From the NCBI GenBank assembly GCA_946617545.1, contig CAMOKK010000044.1:1-9244 (forward strand): DNA of 9,244 bases, read 5' to 3'. The translations under genes were made by a program, and so were the position numbers. The stretch is from an uncultured Bacteroidales bacterium (GTDB lineage: Bacteria; Bacteroidota; Bacteroidia; Bacteroidales; UBA932). Shown one piece after another: positions 1-8,038 of the stretch. The stretch's first letter is position 1; the number at the start of each line of letters is the position of its first letter. Under the pieces are notes generated by a model. The model did not search any database, had not been told where the DNA came from, and saw only the letters and a list, made by a program, of their open reading frames with translations.

Positions 1-93
1 TTAGCCGTTGTAGCATAAACGGGTGATTTTTAATGATTTACAATAATTAACCTAAGCGCTTTTATCCAGGTTGAAACACATAATTAACTAACT
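1..93. other. AT-rich leader upstream of the glycoside hydrolase operon
   Basis: This short AT-rich stretch precedes the first gene. Stop codons occur early in all three forward frames (16-18, 2-4 and 24-26), so at most the last few codons of an upstream + strand gene could be present, and I cannot support one. I searched for the Bacteroidota promoter form TAnnTTTG and found no convincing match. The operon may therefore be read from further upstream or from a promoter that departs from the consensus. As is usual in this phylum, no Shine-Dalgarno sequence precedes the ATG at 94; the bases just upstream are A/T only except for C. Confidence 0.5.
54..61. promoter_or_regulatory. Perfect 8-bp palindrome AAGCGCTT, possible operator core
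   Basis: AAGCGCTT is perfectly self-complementary and stands out in an otherwise AT-rich leader, 32 bp before the GH27 start codon. Palindromes with a central CG flanked by A/T are typical cores of LacI-family operators, so this could be a control site for the operon. An 8-bp palindrome can arise by chance, the flanking bases extend the symmetry poorly, and no LacI-type gene is present in the window. The call is weak. Confidence 0.2.
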
Positions 94-2277
94 ATGAACA
101 AATTACAAGTTACACTAATGAGCGCCTTGCTGCTTCTGGCAGGCGCAGTCCATGCACAAGTAGTGAAAGTGGAAGAGGCGAAATTCTTTGCCGGAGACGA
201 TGCCGCCTGGCAGAAACCCGGCTTCAACGACAGCCAGTGGCAGACCCTCCGCCTGGACAAGGAGTGGGACCTGCAGGGCATTAAGCTTTACAACAGCTTT
301 GCCTGGTACCGCCTGCACGTGGTGATTCCCTCCAGTCTCAAAGACAAGACAAGCGGGCAGCTGGTCTTGAACCTGGGGCCGATTGACGACTGTGATGAAA
401 CTTATTTCAACGGGCATTTTGCGGGCAAAACCGGCCGGCACCACGGGGACCCCGAAGGCTACGACGGCAAGTGGCAAAAGGAGCGCCGTTATTTGGTGGA
501 CGCCTCCTGGGTGCGCTGGGACCGTGACAACGTGATTGCCGTGCGGGTGTATAACGGGCAGGGAGAAGGCGGCTTCTACAAACGGGCGGCCTTTATTGAA
601 AAGCCCGTGATTGCCGACTATGTCTCCCTGGATGTGACCAAGGAGGACGACCAGGCCAAGGCCCTTTTGACCGGCATCCGCAAAACGGGCGGCAAACTCA
701 CGGCCAAGGTGCAGGACGGAGAAACCGGGAAAATACTCCAGACCAAAAATTGGAACGTAAAAATAGGCGGAAAGAAGTCCTTTACGGCTTCCGTGCCCGT
801 CAAGGGACCCTCCCGCGTGGTGTTCAGTTACAAGGACGACAACTTTGAACAGACGCTGGAAAAAAGCTTCTGCAATCCCTATATCCTTACCCCGGCAGCT
901 CCCGCCACGCCCCGTTACAACGGACCGCTGGTGTTTGGCGTACGGCCCGGTTCCCCGGTGATTTTCCGCCTGGCCTTCTCCGGTGAAAGACCCATGACCT
1001 ACAGTGTGGAGGGCCTTCCGGAAGGAATTGTGCTGGACAAGGAGAATGGAGTGATAAGCGGCCGGGTGCTCAAGGAAGGAGATTATCCGCTGGTGCTCAA
1101 GGCCACTAACGGCAAAGGAGAGGCCCGGGCGGCCTTCACCCTGAAGGTAGGGCCCCGGATTGCCCTCACCCCGCCTATGGGCTGGAACTCCTGGAACTGC
1201 TGGGGCACCAGTGTTTCGCAGGAAAAAGTGATGGCATCGGCCGCCGCCCTCATTAACCGGGGCCTGGCCGACTACGGCTACAGCTACATTAACATTGACG
1301 ATGCCTGGGAGGCCGAAGAAAGGGCGGCCGACGGCTCCATCCTCACCAACGAGAAGTTCCCGGACATGAAAGCGCTGGGCGACTGGCTGCATTCAAAAGG
1401 CCTGAAGCTGGGCATCTATTCCAGCCCCGGAGACCGCACCTGCGGCGGCTACTTAGGCACCCTGGACCATGAAGAGCAGGATGCCAAAACCTGGAACGAA
1501 TGGGGTGTAGACTATCTCAAATACGACTGGTGCGGCTACAGAAAAGTCTTTGACGTAAGCCCGGACCACTCTACCGCCGCCTATCTGCGTCCTTACGTGA
1601 AAATGCAGCAGTACCTGAGGGAGCAGCCCCGCGACATCTTCTATTCCCTGTGCCAGTACGGGATGGCCAACGTGTGGGAATGGGGCGCCTTCATCGACGC
1701 CAATTCCTGGCGCACCACCGGCGACATCACCGACACCTGGGAGTCGCTCCACTCCATCGGCTTTGAGCAGCAGGCCGGCCTGCATCCCTATGCCGGCCCG
1801 GGCCACTGGAACGACCCCGACATGCTGGTGGTGGGCAAGGTGGGCTGGAGCAACAACCTCCGAGACAGCCGCCTTACCCCGGACGAGCAGTACACCCACA
1901 TTTCCCTGTGGGCGCTCCTGGCCGCCAACATGCTGATTGGCTGCCCCATCGACCAGATGGATGACTTTACCTTCAATCTCCTGTGCAACAACGAGGTGAA
2001 TGCCGTTAACCAGGACATTCTGGGCCGACAGGCGCACCAGGACGTGGTGGAGGACGGCATGCAAATCTGGAGCCGGGACCTTTATGACGGCGGCAAGGCC
2101 GTGGGCATCTTCAACCTCAACGATGCCGCCATGCCCACCCTTCTGAAAGGCGCCTTGGAAAAGATTGACCTCCAGGCCGGCAAAGTGCGCGACCTCTGGC
2201 GCCAGAAAGACATTCCTACGGATGCCACGTACATTATCCCTTCACACGGAGTGCTCCTGATCAAAGTGAACCCTTAA
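94..2277 (+). CDS. Exported multidomain GH27 glycoside hydrolase, probable alpha-galactosidase
   Basis: A 727-residue enzyme predicted to release terminal alpha-D-galactose (retaining mechanism) outside the cytoplasm. Residues 1-21 form a Sec signal peptide with a likely signal peptidase I site after VHA, so a periplasmic location is expected. Residues about 25-170 look like a galactose-binding jelly-roll domain. About 175-260 is a further beta-sandwich, and about 265-352 resembles a putative Ig (He_PIG) domain. The GH27 barrel starts near 358 with PPMGWNSWNCW. It keeps the IDD pair (D402, D403), the presumed nucleophile D478 in YLKYDWC, the acid/base D544 in WRTTGDI, and HWNDPDM at 571-577. 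C450 and C480 could form the disulfide conserved in the family. GH27 also contains N-acetylgalactosaminidases and beta-L-arabinopyranosidases; the intact DD pair favours galactosidase. SLCQYG (518-523) replaces the SLCEWG form of many relatives. It is the first gene of the operon, 26 nt before the GH78 gene. Confidence 0.92.
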   Translation: MNKLQVTLMSALLLLAGAVHAQVVKVEEAKFFAGDDAAWQKPGFNDSQWQTLRLDKEWDLQGIKLYNSFAWYRLHVVIPSSLKDKTSGQLVLNLGPIDDCDETYFNGHFAGKTGRHHGDPEGYDGKWQKERRYLVDASWVRWDRDNVIAVRVYNGQGEGGFYKRAAFIEKPVIADYVSLDVTKEDDQAKALLTGIRKTGGKLTAKVQDGETGKILQTKNWNVKIGGKKSFTASVPVKGPSRVVFSYKDDNFEQTLEKSFCNPYILTPAAPATPRYNGPLVFGVRPGSPVIFRLAFSGERPMTYSVEGLPEGIVLDKENGVISGRVLKEGDYPLVLKATNGKGEARAAFTLKVGPRIALTPPMGWNSWNCWGTSVSQEKVMASAAALINRGLADYGYSYINIDDAWEAEERAADGSILTNEKFPDMKALGDWLHSKGLKLGIYSSPGDRTCGGYLGTLDHEEQDAKTWNEWGVDYLKYDWCGYRKVFDVSPDHSTAAYLRPYVKMQQYLREQPRDIFYSLCQYGMANVWEWGAFIDANSWRTTGDITDTWESLHSIGFEQQAGLHPYAGPGHWNDPDMLVVGKVGWSNNLRDSRLTPDEQYTHISLWALLAANMLIGCPIDQMDDFTFNLLCNNEVNAVNQDILGRQAHQDVVEDGMQIWSRDLYDGGKAVGIFNLNDAAMPTLLKGALEKIDLQAGKVRDLWRQKDIPTDATYIIPSHGVLLIKVNP

Positions 2278-2303
2278 TTAATAAACACAAAAACTCCCCG
2301 AAT

Positions 2304-4874
2304 ATGAGAAAAACCATCCTTTTTGCAGCGGCTGCCCTTCTTTTTGCAGCCTGTCAGACACAAGCTCCCCAAGCCTCCGACCTGCCCCTGGTTCCCGCTT
2401 TGGAAAACAGCGCGTGGGAGGCCTCGCAGTGGATTTCTGCGGCCGACGCCCCCGTCGCCACTGGAAAAGTGTACAAAAGTGCTCCCGGCTCCAGCTGGTT
2501 CCTCTCTACGCTTACCAACGGCAAAAAAGTGAAAAAGGCCACCTGGATGGCTTCCGGCCTGGGCGTGTTCGACCTTTTTGTCAACGGTGAAATAGTGGGA
2601 CAGGAAGTCCTGAAGCCCGGTTTCACTCATTACGCCAAAACCAAATACGCCTTTACCTACGACATCACCCCCGTGTTCAAGACCCGGGCCGGCGAGCAGA
2701 ACCAGCTCAGCGCCCAGCTCACCCCCGGCTGGTGGGCCGACAAGATTGTCACCCCCGGCGGCACCGACGGCTTCATAGGGAAGAAATGCGCCTTCCGCGC
2801 CGTTCTGGAGCTTGTTTATGCCGACGGGAGCAAGGAACTCTTCGGTACGGATACGGAGCACTGGACGGCCGGCATTGCCGGTCCGGTGAAACATGCCGGC
2901 ATTTTTGACGGAGAGGAGTACGACGCCCGCGAACTTCCGGGCTTCTGCACCCCCGAGAAGCTTTCCACCCCGGAGGTGAACAGCGAATTCCAGGGTGAAA
3001 TCTTCCCCACCTGCGGTGCCGAAATCTATCAGCGCGAAGACCTCCGGCTCCGGCCCGTTTCCATCTATGTGTGGGAAGGGACCAGCGGTGCCGTGGCTTC
3101 CGACGTAACGGAAGAGGTGGAATACGGCGTAGTGAATATCAAGAGGACCTACCAGGACGGCGAGGTGATTTCCCTGCAGCCCGGTGAAACCCTGGTGGTA
3201 GACTTCGGCCAGAACGCCGCCGCCGTCCCGTCCTTCTCCTTCCAGGCACCGGAGGGAACCCTTCTGGAGTGCAACCCCTCCGAGATTCTGAACGACGGCA
3301 ACGGCGCCGAACGCCGCGGCATGGACGGCCCCGAGGGCAGCACCCACCGCCGCAACCTGCGCGTGGACCCGGGCGAAATCTGGCTCACCTACACCTTCTC
3401 AGACTGTGCGGGCCAGTTTGTGGATTTCCAGCCCCGTGCCTCTTTCTGGGGCTACCGTTACATCTCCGTAACGGCAGACCAACCCGTGCAGTTTGCCTCC
3501 ATTTCCTCCGTCCCGGTGACCTCGATTGGCAAGGACATGGAAACCGGCACCCTCATCACGGGCAACGAAAGCGTGAACAAACTCATTTCCAACACCCTCT
3601 GGGGACAACGTTCCAATTACCTTTCCGTCCCTACAGACTGCCCGCAGCGCAACGAGCGCCTGGGCTGGACGGCCGATACCCAGGTGTTTACGGAAACCGG
3701 CACCTTCTTTGCCAACACCGACCGCTTCTTCCACAAGTGGATGCGAGACATGCGCGACAGTCAGAATGAAAAAGGCGGCTTCCCGGGCGTGGCACCCTTC
3801 GCCCAGTACGGCAACGAAAAGATGCGCCTGGGCTGGGCCGATGCCGGCGTCATTGTGCCCTGGACCGTATGGAAGCAGTTTGGCGACAAGGCCATCGTGA
3901 CAGAAAACTGGGAAGCCATGGAAAAGTACATGGCCCATGTGAACGAAACCAAGTACGACGCCGTGGCCCTGAAAGAGGAAAACGGCAACTACAACTGGGC
4001 CGACTGGCTTAGCTACGAAGCCCTCGAAAGCTGCAGCGGACGGGCTTTCCAGAATGCCGAAACCCGTGCCCAGGCCGGCGAGTACTGGAATTACCTGGGC
4101 GCCTGCTACTGGGCCCTGGACGCCGGCTACATGCGCGACATGGCCGCCTCGGCCGGTTTTGACGCCGCCAAGTACCAGGCCATGGAAGACGAAGCCAAAG
4201 CCTACCTGAAGGAACGTTTCCTCCAGGCCGACGGCCGCTTTGTGCTGGACGTGCTGAACACCATGCAGACTCCCGCCCTCTTTGCCCTGAAACTGAACCT
4301 GGTGGAAGGTGAGGCCCGGGAAAGCATGCTTTCCCGCCTGAGGAAAAACTTCGAAGACCACGGAAACTGCCTGCAGACCGGCTTCCTGGGCACGTCCATC
4401 CTCATGCAGACCCTCACGGAAAACGGCATGGCCGACATGGCCTACGAACTGCTCCTGCAGCGCAAGAACCCCAGCTGGCTGTACTCTGTTGACAACGGCG
4501 CCACCACCATCTGGGAGCGTTGGAACAGCTACATGAAAGACGCCGGCATGGGCCCCCGCGGCATGAACAGCTTCAACCACTATGCCTACGGCTGCGTATG
4601 CGAATGGCTCTGGGAAACGGCTGCGGGCATTGCCGCAGACCCGGCCGTTCCGGGCTTCAGGCACATTATTATGAAACCCGTTCCGGACAAGCGTCTGGGC
4701 CACTTGGAGGCCACTTACAAGAGCGCCGCCGGCACCATCAAGAGCGCCTGGAAGTATGAAGGCGACAGCTGCAAGTGGACCTTCACCATTCCCCGGGGAG
4801 CCACCGCTACGGTTGTTCTTCCCAGTGAAACCAAGGAGTACCAGGCCGGCACCTATACCGTAGAATACAAATAA
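2304..4874 (+). CDS. GH78 alpha-L-rhamnosidase, predicted lipoprotein
   Basis: An 856-residue inverting exo-enzyme that hydrolyses terminal alpha-L-rhamnose. The N-terminus is a lipoprotein-type signal: MRK, a hydrophobic run, then LLFAAC with C17 as the probable lipidated cysteine. F14 at -3 makes the lipobox imperfect. No acidic surface-export signal follows the cysteine, so I cannot say which membrane face it occupies. Beta-sandwich domains fill about 40-400; WMASGLGVFDLFVNG (81-95) is typical of the rhamnosidase N-terminal domain. The (alpha/alpha)6 catalytic domain spans about 415-770 and a C-terminal beta-sandwich about 775-856. The hallmark DCPQRNERLGWTAD (445-458) carries D445, W455, D458 and E451, which aligns with the general acid E636 of Streptomyces SaRha78A. 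E738 in TTIWERW is the expected general base. FNHYAYG (757-763) is also conserved. The length is normal for the family. The stop codon lies 2 nt before the GH106 start, so co-translation is likely. Confidence 0.95.
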   Translation: MRKTILFAAAALLFAACQTQAPQASDLPLVPALENSAWEASQWISAADAPVATGKVYKSAPGSSWFLSTLTNGKKVKKATWMASGLGVFDLFVNGEIVGQEVLKPGFTHYAKTKYAFTYDITPVFKTRAGEQNQLSAQLTPGWWADKIVTPGGTDGFIGKKCAFRAVLELVYADGSKELFGTDTEHWTAGIAGPVKHAGIFDGEEYDARELPGFCTPEKLSTPEVNSEFQGEIFPTCGAEIYQREDLRLRPVSIYVWEGTSGAVASDVTEEVEYGVVNIKRTYQDGEVISLQPGETLVVDFGQNAAAVPSFSFQAPEGTLLECNPSEILNDGNGAERRGMDGPEGSTHRRNLRVDPGEIWLTYTFSDCAGQFVDFQPRASFWGYRYISVTADQPVQFASISSVPVTSIGKDMETGTLITGNESVNKLISNTLWGQRSNYLSVPTDCPQRNERLGWTADTQVFTETGTFFANTDRFFHKWMRDMRDSQNEKGGFPGVAPFAQYGNEKMRLGWADAGVIVPWTVWKQFGDKAIVTENWEAMEKYMAHVNETKYDAVALKEENGNYNWADWLSYEALESCSGRAFQNAETRAQAGEYWNYLGACYWALDAGYMRDMAASAGFDAAKYQAMEDEAKAYLKERFLQADGRFVLDVLNTMQTPALFALKLNLVEGEARESMLSRLRKNFEDHGNCLQTGFLGTSILMQTLTENGMADMAYELLLQRKNPSWLYSVDNGATTIWERWNSYMKDAGMGPRGMNSFNHYAYGCVCEWLWETAAGIAADPAVPGFRHIIMKPVPDKRLGHLEATYKSAAGTIKSAWKYEGDSCKWTFTIPRGATATVVLPSETKEYQAGTYTVEYK

Positions 4875-4876
4875 GC

Positions 4877-7800
4877 ATGAGAGGCATCGTTCTTTCGGGA
4901 AAGGGACTTTCCGTCCTGTTTGCCCTGACTGCCGCCATCTCCGCCTTCGCACAGGAGGAGTCCCTGTTCCTGAATCCTCCCAAGGAAAACAGGCCGGAGA
5001 CCTGGTTCCATTTTATCGGCGACAATGTGTCCCGCGAGGGGGTTGAGGCCGACCTGAAGGCCATCTCCCAGGCGGGCATCGGAGGAATCCAATGGTTCCA
5101 CGGTGCTTTTGGCGGCCGATGGCCCGGTGTGGAACATCCGGTGGTTCCCCTCTCCGAAGAGTGGGACCGGATGGTGGAGCACATGGCCCGCACGGCCCGG
5201 GATTACCAGCTGCGCCTCACCCTTCAGACTTGTCCGGGCTGGGCTATGGCCGGAGGGCCGTGGATTGAGCCCTCAGAGGCTATGCGCGACCTGGTATGGA
5301 GCCGCACCGATGTTCCCGGAGGACAGTCCTTGCGGCTATTCCTGCCCAAGGGTCAGCCTTCCGACGAACCCTGGCGGGACTACCACGATATCTGCGTGCT
5401 GGCCTTTCCTACGCCCGATGGCGACACGGGCAAGGCCCTGACCATCCAGACCATAGAGGAAACGCCTCACGACTGGTCAAAACCGGGCACCTATACGCTG
5501 CGCTTCCGCGTGGAGGAAAAGGCTCCCATCCGCACGCTGGAACTGCCCAGCATCGAAAGCTTCGACCGGGGCTGGTGCAACGAACCCGGCATCCGGGTGC
5601 GCCTGAAGGCCTTTTTCCCGGACGGACGGGAGCAGATGCTGGCCGATGCGGCGCTTCCCATGGCCAGCTGGCAGGATATCGAGTCCTTTGATTTGGCCGT
5701 AAACGAGGTGGAGGGAGCCAGCGAATATGAATTCACGCTCCGGCACGAGCATCCGATAAACTTCGGCTACGTCCGCTTCCATTCGGCCTCCCGCCACAAC
5801 GACTGGCGGTCGGCCGCCGGCCGGACGCTCCGCTCCAAAGAGATGTACCAGCGCGATGCCCGGCGCAGCAGCGCTTCTTACGTTGCGTCCCAAGACATCG
5901 TAGACTTGAGCGCGATGACAGGCCCCGACGGGCTGCTGGTGTGGGATGCGCCGGTTTCCCGGGCGGGAAGCTGGACCATCCTGCGCTACGGCCACGTGAA
6001 CCTGGGCTACAAGAACGGCCCGGCCCCCAAGGAAGCCACCGGATGGGAATGCAACAAGCTGGACCGGAGAGGGGCACGCAAACAGTTCGGCAACTACGTG
6101 GGACGTCTTCAAAGCGGCCCCGTGGCAGGCCTGGCCGACGGAATGCTGATGGACAGCTGGGAATGCTACAACCAGAACTGGACGCAGGACATGGAGACCC
6201 GCTTCGGCCAGTATAACCGTTACCCGCTGCGCAAGTGGATGCCGGCCCTGAGCGGCTACGTACTGGACAATCCGGAAACCACAGCCCGCTTCCTTACGGA
6301 CTGGCGCCGCACCCGCTCCCACATGTACAACACGGAATTCTTCCGCGAAATGACGGAGCAGGCGCACGAAATGGGGATGCAGGTGCAGTTTGAGACCGCC
6401 GCTGCCGATGTGGTGGCCATGGACCCCCTGGAGTACTACAAATATGCCGATGTTCCCATGTGCGAGTTTTGGCACCCCCTTCAGGACAACTTTGTCGGCA
6501 GCCTCAACTTCAAACCCATCAAGCCCACGGCATCGGCCGCCCATATCTATGGGAAGCACAGGGTGGCGGCCGAGAGTTTCACCAGCTTTGACCTGAATTG
6601 GGACGAGCATTGGGAGATGCTCAAGGAAGTAGCCAACCTGAATACGGCGGAAGGCGTTACCCACAACGTGTTCCACACCTATACCCACAACCCCCAGGTG
6701 GGCTTCCTGCCACCCGGAACCAGCTTTGGCAACAGTATCGGCACGCCCTTCCTGCGCGGACAAACCTGGTGGCCGTACATGCCCTGGTTCACCCGCTACC
6801 TGGCCCGTATCAGCTATATGCAGGAATGCGGAAAGCCCGTGGTGGACGTACTCTGGTACTTAGGCGACGAGGTGGGCAACAAACCCGACCAGCTGGCCCC
6901 CTTCCCGGAAGGCTTCAAATACGATTACTGCAATCCGGACGTGCTTCTCAACCGCCTGGAAGTGGTTGACGGAGAACTCTGCACACCGGAGGGCCAGCGT
7001 TACCGCGTGTTGTGGATTCCGGAAAACGAGCGCATGCTTCCGGCAACCGTGGAAAAACTGGAACGTCTTGTCAGGGACGGCGCCAAGGTGGTGGCCGCCC
7101 CGCCGCTTTCCCCGGCCACGCTCAATCTGGACGCCGGCTCCCTGAAACGCTTCCGCAAGACCATCGGCCGTCTGTGGAAAGAGAAAGGCCGGATTCGCCG
7201 CCACGGGAAAGGCGCCGTCGCTTGGGATGTTCCCTTGGAGCAGGCCCTCCGCTCCTTCGGTCTGAAGCCGCACTTGAAGGCCGATGACCCCGCCCTGCTA
7301 TGGAGCGAACGCGAGACAGACCGTGCCCGCTGGTTCTTTGTGGCGGCCCCTGTGGGAACATCTTTCCATGGTTCGCTGGAACTGCTGGCCGAAGGGCAGG
7401 CCGAATACTGGGACCCCGTGAGCGGCAAAATCTACAGTCTGGAAACGCAGCAGGCGGGAGGCCGCCAACGCCTCCGTTTGGATTTGGAACGGGCACAGAA
7501 CGCCTTTATCGTCTTCCGTAAAGACGGAACGGCGGCCCCGGCCCTGCCCCCAGCCCTTCCCAAAGGCGCTTTCCTTGAACTGACGCAGTGGACGCTGGCT
7601 TTTCCCGAAGGCTGGGGAGCCCCCGAAAAACTGGAGCTAAGCACCCTCAAGGCCTGGAAAGACCTTCCCGTTGGAGAGGAAGGACGGGCCTTCTCCGGAA
7701 CGGCAGACTACGTGACCTCCTTTGATTGGGACGGCCGGGAAGGCCCCGTTGTCCTGGATCTGGGCCGCGTGGACATGATTGCCGATGTATGGGTTAACGG

Positions 7801-8038
7801 TCAGAGGGTCGATGTCCTCTGGGCGTCGCCCTATCGCATGGACATTGCTCCCTGGCTTAAGACGGGAGCCAATACGCTCACCGTCAAAGTGACAAGCACC
7901 TGGCACAACCGCCTGGTGTACGATGCTTCGCTCTCTCTGGAGCAAAGGAAAACCTGGACCATTGCCGGTCCCAAGGCCGATGCCCCGCTCCGGGAATCCG
8001 GCCTCCTGGGCCCGGTAAGGCTCTATTTCTTCCGCTGA
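4877..8038 (+). CDS. GH106 alpha-L-rhamnosidase
   Basis: A 1053-residue exo-acting enzyme that removes alpha-L-rhamnose. Residues 1-25 form a Sec signal peptide ending AFA, so it is probably periplasmic. The GH106 N-terminal signature is clear: NPP (33-35), RPETWFHFIGDNVSREGVEADL (39-60), GIGGIQWF (67-74) and GWAMAGGPWI (121-130). About 200-345 looks like a beta-sandwich inserted in the barrel. The conserved core continues with MDSWECYNQNWT (425-436), QFETAA (504-509), PMCEFWHP (527-534) and AAESFT (564-569). E429, E530 and E566 are candidates for the two catalytic glutamates. The E429-E530 spacing resembles the E461/E561 pair I recall for B. thetaiotaomicron BT0986, but without an alignment this is inference. 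The C-terminal 110 residues (about 940-1053) form a GH2-like carbohydrate-binding sandwich with VWVNGQRV. The ATG follows the GH78 stop after two bases. The 3' end overlaps the convergent regulator gene by 16 bp. Confidence 0.94.
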   Translation: MRGIVLSGKGLSVLFALTAAISAFAQEESLFLNPPKENRPETWFHFIGDNVSREGVEADLKAISQAGIGGIQWFHGAFGGRWPGVEHPVVPLSEEWDRMVEHMARTARDYQLRLTLQTCPGWAMAGGPWIEPSEAMRDLVWSRTDVPGGQSLRLFLPKGQPSDEPWRDYHDICVLAFPTPDGDTGKALTIQTIEETPHDWSKPGTYTLRFRVEEKAPIRTLELPSIESFDRGWCNEPGIRVRLKAFFPDGREQMLADAALPMASWQDIESFDLAVNEVEGASEYEFTLRHEHPINFGYVRFHSASRHNDWRSAAGRTLRSKEMYQRDARRSSASYVASQDIVDLSAMTGPDGLLVWDAPVSRAGSWTILRYGHVNLGYKNGPAPKEATGWECNKLDRRGARKQFGNYVGRLQSGPVAGLADGMLMDSWECYNQNWTQDMETRFGQYNRYPLRKWMPALSGYVLDNPETTARFLTDWRRTRSHMYNTEFFREMTEQAHEMGMQVQFETAAADVVAMDPLEYYKYADVPMCEFWHPLQDNFVGSLNFKPIKPTASAAHIYGKHRVAAESFTSFDLNWDEHWEMLKEVANLNTAEGVTHNVFHTYTHNPQVGFLPPGTSFGNSIGTPFLRGQTWWPYMPWFTRYLARISYMQECGKPVVDVLWYLGDEVGNKPDQLAPFPEGFKYDYCNPDVLLNRLEVVDGELCTPEGQRYRVLWIPENERMLPATVEKLERLVRDGAKVVAAPPLSPATLNLDAGSLKRFRKTIGRLWKEKGRIRRHGKGAVAWDVPLEQALRSFGLKPHLKADDPALLWSERETDRARWFFVAAPVGTSFHGSLELLAEGQAEYWDPVSGKIYSLETQQAGGRQRLRLDLERAQNAFIVFRKDGTAAPALPPALPKGAFLELTQWTLAFPEGWGAPEKLELSTLKAWKDLPVGEEGRAFSGTADYVTSFDWDGREGPVVLDLGRVDMIADVWVNGQRVDVLWASPYRMDIAPWLKTGANTLTVKVTSTWHNRLVYDASLSLEQRKTWTIAGPKADAPLRESGLLGPVRLYFFR

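Noticed and set aside
11..20. TAGCATAAAC as a second copy of the TGGCATAAT operator half-site
   Set aside because: Only 7 of 8 core bases match, there is no partner at 21 bp, and AT-rich leaders yield such matches by chance.
115..1392. 425-codon open frame on the - strand opposite the GH27 gene
   Set aside because: It is a low-complexity Gly/Val/His/Pro-rich shadow translation with no domain and no plausible promoter; the + strand protein is clearly real.
2278..2303. Possible internal promoter or terminator in the GH27-GH78 gap
   Set aside because: The 26-bp gap contains no inverted repeat, no T-run and no TAnnTTTG; it looks like a simple operon spacer.
2274..3347. 357-codon open frame on the - strand across the GH27-GH78 junction
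   Set aside because: It is the antisense shadow of the GH78 N-terminal domains, Gly- and Val-rich, with no family motif.
3399..4952. 517-codon open frame on the - strand opposite the GH78 gene
   Set aside because: It lies antisense to a gene with intact catalytic motifs. Its translation is Gly/Val/Ala/His-rich with no recognisable domain, as expected from GC-rich DNA with strong codon bias.
5477..6763. 428-codon open frame on the - strand opposite the GH106 gene
   Set aside because: It has the same shadow character and covers the conserved GH106 core on the opposite strand.
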